Origin: Anaeromyxobacter terrae
GTDB lineage: Bacteria; Myxococcota; Myxococcia; Myxococcales; Anaeromyxobacteraceae
Direction of reading: 5' to 3'
DNA length: 64,000 nucleotides
NCBI RefSeq assembly: GCF_022690685.1
Contig: NZ_JALCYY010000005.1
Location: 62,001-126,000, forward strand
Positions within the stretch are counted from its first letter, which is position 1, and every line of letters begins with the position of its first letter. Of this stretch, positions 8,738 to 16,312 are shown in pieces. Both the position numbers and the translations under genes were made by a program. The notes under the pieces are model-generated. The model had not been told where the DNA came from. It made no database searches and was given only the letters and a program-made list of their open reading frames with translations.

Positions 8738-9547
8738 GTGAACGTCTACGTCGTGTGGGGGATCACGTTCGCAGTGACGGGGAGTGCGATGCTCGTGGCC
8801 GGGATCGCGGCCTACGTGAAGCAGCCGCCCACGACGAGGAACGTCGGCTTCGACATCGCGAAGGGCCTCGGGTTCCACGCGCTTGCGTTCGTGGGGGTGA
8901 TTCTCTTCTCCAACGCGATCATCGGGCTGCCCTTCGGGCTCGTGGCGGACGTGCTTGGCTACGACCGCGCAACCGAGATAGCGCGCTTCAAGCACGAGAT
9001 CCGCGAGCGAACGCAGGAGATCGACCGGCTGCTGGAGGCGCCGGTCCCGGAAGGCGACCGGTACGCCGCCGCGCGGGCATACGAGGAGAAGGCCGCACTT
9101 TCCGAAGAGAAGGGCCGCCTGGAGGAGCGGCGCACGAAGCTGGACGAGGTTCGTCCGATTGCGGGCTGGATCGAAGCATCCGTGGATTACGCTCTGGCGT
9201 TCGCTCCCGCGCTGGTGTTCGCTGCTGCGTTCATCCAGTCCGAACGTGAACGCCGGAGGCAGCCCCCGCCGCGCGAGCCGACGACGGCAGCGCGTGCTGA
9301 GGAGTTCATGACGCGGCGCATGGTTGAGCAACGGATCATGATTCCGTCGGACTTGCGTTGTCCCTTATGCTTCGCCGGTGGGCAGGAACTCACCCCTGCG
9401 TTCGCGATCACCACCGTTATGCCCGTCTCGTGGAAGTGCACGAACAACCACGGGCTCGTCTCCGAGTGGAACCCCAAGACGCGTCGGTACGAAACGCGAC
9501 CCTGGGGGTCGTCTCCGCGTACGTCTTCAGATTTCGATGATGAATGA
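8738..9547 (+). CDS. Membrane protein with coiled coil and zinc-ribbon-like C-terminus
   Basis: A 269-residue protein from a GTG start at 8738. Two membrane segments lie near residues 4-25 and 42-65, followed by a charged coiled-coil segment (about 70-145, rich in Glu, Arg and Lys), a third hydrophobic segment (about 160-178), and a C-terminal soluble part with RCPLC and WKCTNNHG, a possible CxxC...C/H zinc site. No family is recognised. It is the first gene of a two-gene run with the HEPN-like membrane protein 77 bases downstream, so the two may form one complex; this is inference. Confidence 0.65.
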   Translation: MNVYVVWGITFAVTGSAMLVAGIAAYVKQPPTTRNVGFDIAKGLGFHALAFVGVILFSNAIIGLPFGLVADVLGYDRATEIARFKHEIRERTQEIDRLLEAPVPEGDRYAAARAYEEKAALSEEKGRLEERRTKLDEVRPIAGWIEASVDYALAFAPALVFAAAFIQSERERRRQPPPREPTTAARAEEFMTRRMVEQRIMIPSDLRCPLCFAGGQELTPAFAITTVMPVSWKCTNNHGLVSEWNPKTRRYETRPWGSSPRTSSDFDDE

Positions 9548-9624
9548 GAGTACGCGCGGGGACGCGCCCATCAGCCAACCGCGGCCGCATGTGCGAAACT
9601 TCGCCAGAACTACGCGGAGGTGAC

Positions 9625-10317
9625 GTGAAGACCGCTCGACTTCACAGGTGGCCGCTGTTCGTGATCGCTCTGGGCGCCGTGGGCCTCGTCGGTGCGCGGA
9701 TGGTGTGGCCGTCGCTGCACTTCGACAGCACGTCACTGATTCTGTTTGGCGTGGCGGGGCTGGCTCTTCTCGTGGCGTACCTGCCGCTGAAGCGCATCAA
9801 GTGGGGCGAGTTCGAAGCCGAACTCGACCGCTACGTAGACGCCCTTGAACAGAAGGTGGTCGCATCGGAGAACGCCGCGGCCGCTGAGGAGTCCAAGAGA
9901 CCTGCTCAGGCCGGCGTAGCTGGGAGGTCGGGCACGGCGACGCCCTTCTCCCCCGCAACCGCAGCATCACGGAGTCAGGAATCTGTTCCTCGGTCCGCGT
10001 CCGATGAGTGGTTCTCACTCGTAAACTCCAAAGCGTCGAACGTAGAAAAGATCCTGTCGGCCAGCATTCTCTTGGACAAAGTGGTTCAAATGACGGCAAC
10101 CCAGCTCGGGTTGACGACTCCGGGCTCGGTCAAGGGGCCCCGCGCGCTGATCGACCGTTTCGTTTCGGAGGGGCTCATTGGGCGAGACGAGTCCGCCGCG
10201 TTCATGGATTTCTGGAACATCCGAAACAAGGTGGTCCACCACGGACTACAACCTAGCGACGAGCAGACTGCGAGAGTCCTCGATCTCGTGTGGCGGCTCG
10301 TTAGGACGTTCGGATGA
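9625..10317 (+). CDS. Membrane-anchored HEPN-like protein
   Basis: A 230-residue protein starting at GTG 9625 with GCGGAGG ideally spaced before it. Two membrane helices (about residues 8-26 and 36-55) are followed by a Ser/Ala-rich linker (about 85-125) and a helical C-terminal domain. That domain contains IRNKVVHHG, with R200 and H205 in the RNxxxH arrangement of HEPN domains, a superfamily that includes many RNases of toxin and phage-defence systems and also non-catalytic binders such as DUF4145. The link to HEPN rests on this motif and helical context only. Gene lies in the lower-GC island. Confidence 0.6.
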   Translation: MKTARLHRWPLFVIALGAVGLVGARMVWPSLHFDSTSLILFGVAGLALLVAYLPLKRIKWGEFEAELDRYVDALEQKVVASENAAAAEESKRPAQAGVAGRSGTATPFSPATAASRSQESVPRSASDEWFSLVNSKASNVEKILSASILLDKVVQMTATQLGLTTPGSVKGPRALIDRFVSEGLIGRDESAAFMDFWNIRNKVVHHGLQPSDEQTARVLDLVWRLVRTFG

Positions 10318-10423
10318 GACGGCATAGTGGTCACCGGCTCGGCCACGCTGATAGCGTGACCAGCACGCGAGGCGGGCCGCTTGCCGCGGGCCACCGCTGA
10401 ACGCGGAACAGTTAGTACTTGCC

Positions 10424-10711
10424 GTGGCGCGCGACGTACAGAATCGCCAGCGGATCTTACAACGTGCCTCGCACGACCTGGACCGTGAGGTGGTCGCCGC
10501 GCTGGCGTCACGTTCGCGTGAGGAATTCACCGTGGGGCCCGAATCAGATCACTTCTCCGATTTCATCGGGCTTGTCGAGGACCACTTCGGCAGCGGAGGA
10601 CAGGCCAATAGGCGTGTGCTTATGTCGCAGGAGGTCGTGCGTTCTCTGGTTGCCGAGAATGTGCGCGGCGCCTCCCTCAGGCCAGTGCAGTCGGGCAACG
10701 GCAAACCGTAA
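10424..10711 (+). CDS. Small hypothetical protein of the island
   Basis: A 95-residue helical acidic protein, not recognised. The GTG at 10424 is used here; the frame stays open upstream and a CTG at 10397 would give a natural amphipathic start (LNAEQLVLAVARD). It lies 106 bases after the HEPN-like gene in the same direction and ends 124 bases before a convergent DUF6615 gene. No domain or motif is seen. Confidence 0.45.
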   Translation: MARDVQNRQRILQRASHDLDREVVAALASRSREEFTVGPESDHFSDFIGLVEDHFGSGGQANRRVLMSQEVVRSLVAENVRGASLRPVQSGNGKP

Positions 10712-10835
10712 CCCACCGTTTACGGTCGTGTTCGTACACCACTCGGCGCGACACTAACTGATACGCACAGTGACCGAAAACAGCCGCTGTACGAACTTGC
10801 CTCAAGGCAGTACAGGAGGAGGAAACCGCGGCGTC

Positions 10836-11816
10836 CTAGTCGAGCGGGGCTCGGTTCAGGCGACGAGTCAGGTAGTCCAGCCGCTGGCGACGATCTGGGA
10901 GGTGATCGAAGTCTCGCAGTGCTTCGGCGATAGGCTCGCTGGAAATGACGGACACGCCCGCGACTGGCAGGCGCTCACGCGTCGATCCCCACACCCGTCG
11001 AGCGCCGTATCCCGCAAGAAGGTGGGCCGCAATGCGCGGAAACTCAAGAGTTAGAGCTGCTCGAGGGTCGGGGTCATCCCACCGCACTCTGCGCGACAGC
11101 TTCTTGCCCGGATCCTTTGCTAGAGCGGCGCGGTCACTAGGCGTCAGTAACATCGGCATCTGACTGGCGATAGAGGTCGCCAGCGACTCGTCGAGAGGGC
11201 TTGCAGCCGATGAACTTTCGTTGCGCGGCGGCGTACTCGATGACGAGGACGATCCTGCGAAGGGGACCGCCCACGGGATCCCTTCGTTCAGTATGTCCTC
11301 CTGGAGCGACATCTTGCGTTGAATGAGCGTAGAAACCGCTCTCGGTGCCACTAGCGTGCAGGCCCATTGGTCAAGCGGCAGCCTCAATCCGGGCATGAGT
11401 CTGCTTTTCGGTGCAAACGAACCATCGAGAGTGCTGTAGACGCAGTATCGAGGCAGGAAGCGGTACGTCCGCGCGAATCGGACCAGAGTACCGAGTTGCT
11501 GTCCACCCTTGTAATTCAAGAGCCGACACTTGCCATTGGCAGGGTTGATGATCTTCGCCTGGATCGCAACGGGGAACCAGGATCCTGGCTCGCCAATGAT
11601 CCACAGCCAGTCGGCGCCACTCAGCGAAGCTTCCTCCTTGCGCGTGAACTTCCTGGTCCACACGTGCGCTCGGTGACGCTGGTGGATCTCGAGCAGATGC
11701 ATGTCCGTGATCGTCTCTTCGAGAATGCCGAGCCGCGACGTGAAGCCGTCCCGGATGATGTTGTTGGTCCAAGTGGCGCGGCTTTCCAGCGTTTCACGGA
11801 GGTCCGAAGCCCGCAT
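10836..11816 (-). CDS. DUF6615-family protein, possible PD-(D/E)XK-type nuclease
   Basis: The 326-residue frame starts at ATG 11816, preceded by GAGGTGCACCT; an ATG 120 bases further up adds unlike sequence. The N-terminal 150 residues match the DUF6615 pattern: TWTNNIIRDGFTSRLGILEE, then SGADWLWIIG, AIQAK and a C-terminal YCVYS. The ordered acidic residues E33/E34, D69 and the Q86-x-K88 resemble the E...D...(E/Q)xK core of PD-(D/E)XK nucleases; this is inference and catalytic activity is unproven. A Ser-rich linker (about 195-215) joins a second domain with no recognised match. DUF6615 genes are often found in mobile or defence regions. Confidence 0.65.
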   Translation of the reverse strand: MRASDLRETLESRATWTNNIIRDGFTSRLGILEETITDMHLLEIHQRHRAHVWTRKFTRKEEASLSGADWLWIIGEPGSWFPVAIQAKIINPANGKCRLLNYKGGQQLGTLVRFARTYRFLPRYCVYSTLDGSFAPKSRLMPGLRLPLDQWACTLVAPRAVSTLIQRKMSLQEDILNEGIPWAVPFAGSSSSSSTPPRNESSSAASPLDESLATSIASQMPMLLTPSDRAALAKDPGKKLSRRVRWDDPDPRAALTLEFPRIAAHLLAGYGARRVWGSTRERLPVAGVSVISSEPIAEALRDFDHLPDRRQRLDYLTRRLNRAPLD

Positions 11817-11987
11817 AGGTGCACCTCGTTGTCCCGGTGGCAGCAGGCCGAGCGTTGCGGTCGCGGGTTGACCGCACGAACGCGCTGCATGCACCGGCCC
11901 TGCCGCGGAAGGATGTTCTCCTATAGTGAGCACCAAGAGTAGCTGCTCCGCGATGACCCGCCGCTGTTCCGGTGCTCAGCTACCGCC

Positions 11988-12543
11988 CTACTTCATCTCG
12001 AACGAGCCCCACGAGTACCGACCGATGACTTTGCCGGTCTGCCAATGGAGGATGTCGAAGTTGATGTGGTTCGTGCTGCCCGCCATCAGGAAGCAGTTCA
12101 CCGTCTCCGCGAAGCCCTCCTTCGCGTCGATCGGCATCGACATGAACGTCGGCCCCTGCGACGACCTTTGGTGGACTTGGAGGCTGCCAGTCGAAGTCGT
12201 AGAGGACCTCCAGCTTCTGGGCCTGGATCAACTTCTTCTTGCAGGCGTTGAACCGCTTGTCGGCGGCCGCCTTCTCCTTCGCCGTCTGCTCAGGCTTTGC
12301 CGCAGCAGGAACAGTCCGCTGGCTCGTGACAGCGGTCGCAGGAGCAGTCACCGTAGCCGAGGGGGCGTCGGTCCCGCTCATGCTGCTCACGCATATCGCG
12401 AATAGCAGCACTGCACCGATGGCGACGAGAACGGGACGGGCGGAGGCGGGCCTATTTCCCGGCTTCGACGCTCCGAAGTGCGGGCACGCTGGAGCGTCCT
12501 TCGACACTTGTCCGTTGCACTCGCGGCAGGTCGTCAGCGCCAT
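11988..12543 (-). pseudogene. Zinc-ribbon/transmembrane protein, frameshifted
   Basis: The N-terminus MALTTCRECNGQVSKDAPAC carries CxxC...CPHF, a zinc-ribbon-like site, followed by one membrane helix (about 37-55) and a basic, Lys-rich domain with NACKKKLI. After VVAG the frame becomes unlike protein. Dropping one G from the GGGG run (C4 on the plus strand at 12153-12156) restores a natural C-terminus of about 50 residues (PTFMSMPIDAKEGF... to SWGSFEMK, stop at 11988). The change is either a real single-base insertion or a homopolymer error. Function unknown. Confidence 0.7.
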
Positions 12544-12824
12544 GCACTCCCCCTTGTCGGCAGGACGCTACCATCCCACGCACTCGACTCCGTGAGCCAC
12601 GTCCCCGTGACGCCGCCCCGCCCCGCGGCGGAAGGCCGCGGCCGATAGCCCCCGGTGCATTCGCCAGCCTTGAGGTGGCGCGGCACCCTCGACGCTCTCT
12701 CCTACTGGAGTGCGTTCCTCCCATGGTCCGAGCGTCGTAACACCGATATCCGCGCAGATAAGATCTCGACCCAGCAAAGCAGTGCGGTCTTGACCAGTGT
12801 CACTCCGCGTCGCACTCTGGTTCT

Positions 12825-13096
12825 ATGGACGAGCTGACTCTCAGGTTCTCGACGAAGGTGCGCGCGCTAAGGTTCGCGCAGGGGCTGCCGCAGAAGACGC
12901 TCGCCAAGCGAACGAAGCTGTCCGTCTCGTACATCTCCATGCTTGAGCCGGCGACCGCGTGCCGACTCTCCCGACGATCTGCCTCATCGCGAAGGCTCTC
13001 AAGGTGGCGCCTGTCGATCTCCTTCAGGACCTCGACGTACCGAAGGCTCCTGGGAACGGCCGCACGGCCCGCGTGCGAAACGGAACACGTCGTTAG
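12825..13096 (+). pseudogene. XRE-family helix-turn-helix regulator, frameshifted
   Basis: Residues 1-41 (from MDELTLRFSTKVRALRFAQG through LSVSYISMLE) are a normal XRE/Cro helix-turn-helix. One base is missing at about 12947-12950: inserting a G would read ERGDRVPTLPTICLIAKAL and continue to the usual helix 4-5 end VAPVDLLQDL, with a stop at 13094-13096. The full gene would be about 90 codons. Such regulators often control restriction-modification or defence genes; the PD-(D/E)XK nuclease gene lies next to it on the other strand. As written the DNA-binding part survives but the dimer end is lost. Confidence 0.8.
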
Positions 13097-13184
13097 CGGC
13101 TCGCGGCGACCCAGACAGTTTGTATTCAGGGGGCTCGCAGAACCGGTTGTAATCCCGCGGACTTACCAAGGCCCTGCTGTGAAT

Positions 13185-14051
13185 TCATTTCGAATTCACA
13201 CTGCCGCCCAACTGAGAACGCCACCTCAGGTGCCACCTCACGAACCGGTCGATATCCCCTTCGGGCACGGCTCGCGGCGCATGAACGGGCAGCCCAAGTT
13301 CCTTCACCACGTCTGCGACGAAGCCATCGTACCCGTACGGATAGATCTGCTTCCCGAACAGCAACGCGAACCCTCGATGCACCCCCTCCACCGGCCGTAC
13401 GATCTCCTCGAAGATGTAACTCTTGGGTGCCGACCGCATGATCATCAACGGCACGATCCCGAACCCTTCGCACATGCGGACCTTCAACCTGAGTTCATCC
13501 CTTGGGATGTACGGGAGCGTGTTCTTCACCTCGACGCCGTACGCCACCCCGTCTCTCGCGACGACGAAGTCGAGGTCATGTTTCGTCGCGATCCACTTCT
13601 TTCCTCCGTACTCCTTGACATCGCGCCCATTCACGGCGAACCCGCGCTGCGCGAGGCCCGTTAAGAACAGGTTTTCGCCTTGCAGTCCGATGGCTCTGGT
13701 GAAGTCTGAGTTCGAGTACCGGCGCACGAGTGCTGCCATACCGGAGATGATCCGCTTGTAGTACCGGACCCCTTTCGGCACGAGAAACCGGACCTCCGTC
13801 TTCTCGCCGAGTTTCACGGGCTCGACAGCGAACACACGCTCCGAGATCAGTTCCCGGATCGCGCGGCTCGTGACCCAATGGAAGAACTTGCGTTCGAGCA
13901 AGACCTCCAACTGCCGCGAGTAGAACACCCTCCCTACGTTCGCGGCCAAGTGCTCGAGGATCTCACCCTTCGCCACGTCCGTCATCGGATCCCGCGGCAA
14001 CTCCGCGAGATCCTCCGGCCCCGGCTCGAAGTCGTCGTGCTCCTCGCTCAC
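13185..14051 (-). CDS. Winged-helix plus PD-(D/E)XK nuclease-like protein
   Basis: A 288-residue protein. Residues about 25-95 look like a winged helix (KGEILEHLAANVGRVFYSRQ, then RAIRELISERVF). The C-terminal half carries the ordered residues of a PD-(D/E)XK nuclease: E126 in LQGENLFLTGLAQRGF, D159/D161 in KHDLDFVV and EVK at 174-176 in YGVEVKNTL. This arrangement resembles restriction endonucleases and archaeal Holliday-junction-resolvase-like enzymes. The target is unknown. It lies beside a broken XRE regulator and a methyltransferase-like TcmP gene, so a restriction or defence role is plausible, though TcmP is not a classical DNA methylase. Confidence 0.65.
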   Translation of the reverse strand: MSEEHDDFEPGPEDLAELPRDPMTDVAKGEILEHLAANVGRVFYSRQLEVLLERKFFHWVTSRAIRELISERVFAVEPVKLGEKTEVRFLVPKGVRYYKRIISGMAALVRRYSNSDFTRAIGLQGENLFLTGLAQRGFAVNGRDVKEYGGKKWIATKHDLDFVVARDGVAYGVEVKNTLPYIPRDELRLKVRMCEGFGIVPLMIMRSAPKSYIFEEIVRPVEGVHRGFALLFGKQIYPYGYDGFVADVVKELGLPVHAPRAVPEGDIDRFVRWHLRWRSQLGGSVNSK

Positions 14052-14074
14052 TCCTCAAGACTCCCCGCGTGTCA

Positions 14075-14125
14075 GTCGCACGCGGCGCTATACCCTCTGT
14101 TCCACTGAGCTATGCTACGCTCGCA
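14075..14125 (-). other. tRNA-like 5' fragment (D-arm and a hairpin)
   Basis: Read on the minus strand, TAGCTCAGTGGAACAGAGG is the classic tRNA position 8-25 signature. It is followed by a perfect 7-bp stem CCGCGTG/CACGCGG with a 7-base loop, too far from the D-arm for a normal tRNA. No T arm or CCA follows. It may be a degenerate phage-type tRNA or a relic of another attachment site. Confidence 0.35.
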
Positions 14126-14132
14126 CGCACGG

Positions 14133-14291
14133 TGACGCCGCGCAACTCATTGCATATCAACCGGGAGTGGGTCGAGCGCCGCGAATCGTTCCTCCGCGCC
14201 GAGGAGGACGCTGCGACCGGGCTGCTAGGGACCGCGCGACGGGCGAGGACCGCGCGTTTTTGGAGGCGCTCGTGAAACTGCGGCGTGTAAC
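14133..14291 (+). pseudogene. Second copy of the small charged protein gene, frameshifted
   Basis: GTG (14133) or TTG (14151) opens a frame reading INREWVERRESFLRAEEDAA, paralogous to the copy at 8188. After EEDAA the match moves to another frame, where DRAARDRATGEDRAFLEALV aligns with the C-terminus of the first copy, so one indel lies at about 14208-14215. Two decayed copies in one island suggest an internal duplication or two successive insertions. Function unknown. Confidence 0.55.
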
Positions 14292-14314
14292 GCGCGCGGG
14301 GAGAATCTCGCTTC

Positions 14315-15265
14315 CTAGCCGTCAGCACGGCGCGCGGTGGCGGGTTTCTTTGCGCGCGCTGTCCCGAGCACATGGCTCGCGATCTTCGCGCCGGTGCGAT
14401 TCGGCCCCGCGAACACGAGGTAGTACAGGTGCCCGCCCTTCGAGTTCTTGATCAGGCGCGCGGCCGAAACGTGCCCGAACGCCACCTGTAGCCGATCCCT
14501 GTACCACGCGAGCAGGCGGTCTCCAGCGTCCTCCCACTTGCGGGGAACCTTGTCGCCGAAGAGGTCCGTCTCGGTAGAGTAGACCACGTCGTACCAGCCC
14601 GAGTCCCCGAAGTACGCGTCGAGCTTCGCCCGCCTGTGCTCGGTGAGCCGTCCACTCCGCTCAAGGAGACGCTGGATCGCCATCCCGAGCGGGAAGTTGA
14701 TGAACACCTCGATGCGCTTCGTCGCCGCGAGCTTCTCTATCGTGGACCAGGGGACCTGCATGCCGAACGGGTCGAGGAACACCACCCCGCGCCAGCATCT
14801 GTCACGCCTAAACCCGTCGAGCAGACGTGTCGCCAGGTACTCGTTGCAGTCGCCCTCCCGAACGGAGATCGCACGAGAGTCGCCGTACTCGATCTTCAAG
14901 CTCTCGAGCTGGGCCAGGCGATCGGGGTCCGCCTCGACGAAGACGTAGTGCGTGAACGGCGGCTCCACGTTCAACGCCACGCGGGGAGAGCCGTCGATTA
15001 CCTGGCGAGTCTCGGTGTCCGCCCTCGGCAGACCAAGGTCGAGGGCCACCGTCACGTCGTCGTCGGCCACCTTCCGTCGGATAACCGCGCGCCCCGCGGC
15101 CGCGAACGCGTCCACGTACACGTACTTCAGCGCCTGCTGGCGGCTGAGGATCTTGGTGTACGCCGCGACGTACTTACCGAGCCCTTCGAGCTTCTGGCTC
15201 GCCCACGGGCCGACCTCCGGTATATCGACCATCGGTACAGTTTCGCTCTGCGTAGATGCCAGCAC
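14315..15265 (-). CDS. tcmP: Three-Cys-motif partner protein TcmP (methyltransferase-like)
   Basis: A 316-residue protein matching the TcmP family, named for its pairing with three-cysteine-motif proteins such as the divergent gene next door. It looks like a SAM-type Rossmann fold: motif I-like YVDAFAAAG (about 50-58), the acidic strand end FVEADPDR (109-116) and a motif IV-like VVFLDPFG (161-168) that resembles the DPPY/DPFG catalytic loop of nucleic-acid methyltransferases. Catalysis is inference. The first ATG is used; a second at 15232 is possible. It shares a 78-base intergenic region with the DUF5131 gene. Confidence 0.8.
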   Translation of the reverse strand: MLASTQSETVPMVDIPEVGPWASQKLEGLGKYVAAYTKILSRQQALKYVYVDAFAAAGRAVIRRKVADDDVTVALDLGLPRADTETRQVIDGSPRVALNVEPPFTHYVFVEADPDRLAQLESLKIEYGDSRAISVREGDCNEYLATRLLDGFRRDRCWRGVVFLDPFGMQVPWSTIEKLAATKRIEVFINFPLGMAIQRLLERSGRLTEHRRAKLDAYFGDSGWYDVVYSTETDLFGDKVPRKWEDAGDRLLAWYRDRLQVAFGHVSAARLIKNSKGGHLYYLVFAGPNRTGAKIASHVLGTARAKKPATARRADG

Positions 15266-15305
15266 AAGGGTCCTGGGGCCTCGTGCTTCGCGGCGCAGCC
15301 CGGAC

Positions 15306-15311
15306 TATACT
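15306..15311 (+). promoter_or_regulatory. -10-like element before the DUF5131 gene
   Basis: TATACT lies 32 bases before the ATG within the 78-base divergent intergenic region. No clear -35 is seen, so activation by a regulator such as the nearby XRE protein is possible but unproven. Confidence 0.35.
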
Positions 15312-15343
15312 CGCGTTCAGCGGCCTGGAACGGACGGGATGGA

Positions 15344-16063
15344 ATGAGCGATCGCAGCACGATCGAGTGGACGAACGCGACGTGGAACCCGGTCCGGGGA
15401 TGCACGAAGGTTTCGCCCGGCTGCACGCACTGCTACGCGGAAACGTTCGCCGAGCGCTTCCGGGGGGTCCCCGGTCACCCGTTCGAGCAGGGCTTCGACC
15501 TACGCCTCGTGTCGAAGGCTTTGGACCTCCCGTTGCGGTGGAAGGCTAGCCGGCTGATCTTCGTGAACAGCATGAGCGATCTGTTCCACCAGCGCGTCCC
15601 CGACTCGTACGTCGAGAAGGTCTTCGAGGTGATGCGGGCCGCGACTCAGCACCGCTTTCAGGTCCTAACGAAGCGCGCCGAGCGCATGGAGCACTTCGCG
15701 AAGCGCCACAGCGTCCCTCCGAACGTCTGGCTCGGCGTCAGTGTGGAGAACGCGAAGTACGCATGGCGGATAGACCACCTCCGCCGTGTGCCAGCCGGCG
15801 TCCGCTTCCTCTCGCTCGAACCGCTCCTCGGGCCGATCACGGAGCTGGACCTCCGCGGTATCGACTGGGTGATCGTCGGGGGGGAGAGCGGCGGTAAGTG
15901 CCGCCCGATGGAGGCAGACTGGGCGCGAGAGATCCGCGATCGGTGTCGGCGAAGCAGGGTCCCGTTCTTCTTCAAGCAGTGGGGCGGGTTCCAGAAGAAG
16001 AAGAACGGCCGCACGCTCGACGGGCGAACCTGGGATGAGATGCCCAAGGCATTCTCGCGCTAG
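15344..16063 (+). CDS. DUF5131 / phage Gp37-Gp68 family three-cysteine protein
   Basis: A 239-residue protein of the family found in phages and islands next to TcmP. The N-terminus reads IEWTNATWNPVRGC and then CTHCYAE: cysteines C20, C27 and C30 form CX6CX2C, a spacing unlike classical radical-SAM CX3CX2C but able to hold an iron-sulphur cluster. A TIM-barrel-like body follows, with FVNSMSDLFH, VLTKRAERM, WLGVSVEN and WVIVGGESGGKCRPM, and a FFKQWGG near the end. The family is thought to be radical-SAM-like, but its reaction is unknown. No clear Shine-Dalgarno is present. It is divergent from tcmP. Confidence 0.82.
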   Translation: MSDRSTIEWTNATWNPVRGCTKVSPGCTHCYAETFAERFRGVPGHPFEQGFDLRLVSKALDLPLRWKASRLIFVNSMSDLFHQRVPDSYVEKVFEVMRAATQHRFQVLTKRAERMEHFAKRHSVPPNVWLGVSVENAKYAWRIDHLRRVPAGVRFLSLEPLLGPITELDLRGIDWVIVGGESGGKCRPMEADWAREIRDRCRRSRVPFFFKQWGGFQKKKNGRTLDGRTWDEMPKAFSR

Positions 16064-16136
16064 GCGCAGCCGTCGCATGCGTGGAGAGTCATCCGCTACG
16101 GCGGCGCGCCCGGCGCGCTGAACCGGGTTCCTCTAC

Positions 16137-16160
16137 CCGATCTCATCGGGATTTCGTCCA
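16137..16160 (+). repeat. Right copy of 24-bp near-repeat inside the island ends
   Basis: Matches 7859-7882 at 22 of 24 bases, same orientation, 118 bases inside the right att repeat. Confidence 0.6.
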
Positions 16161-16278
16161 GACTCGCGGGGACTCGGGAGCCCCCGAGGGCTCTCAGGGA
16201 CACGCGCGAGTCGCTCTGAAACGCCTGCGGCTGCGGAAAAGGGCAGGGGGAACGCCCGTCTGCCGATCTACCTCGACC

Positions 16279-16312
16279 CGGGCTCATAACCCGAAGGTCG
16301 CAGGTTCAAATC
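16279..16312 (+). repeat. attR: right copy of 34-bp tRNA-fMet repeat
   Basis: Perfect copy of 7745-7778. The sequence to its right is not the rest of a tRNA, unlike a simple integration product where the displaced tRNA 3' end would continue. This suggests a second event at the right side or a crossover inside the repeat followed by loss. Confidence 0.88.

Noticed and set aside
16279-16312. A second tRNA-Met gene
   Set aside because: Only the anticodon-to-T-arm part is present; acceptor and D-arm are missing on the left and the 3' acceptor on the right.
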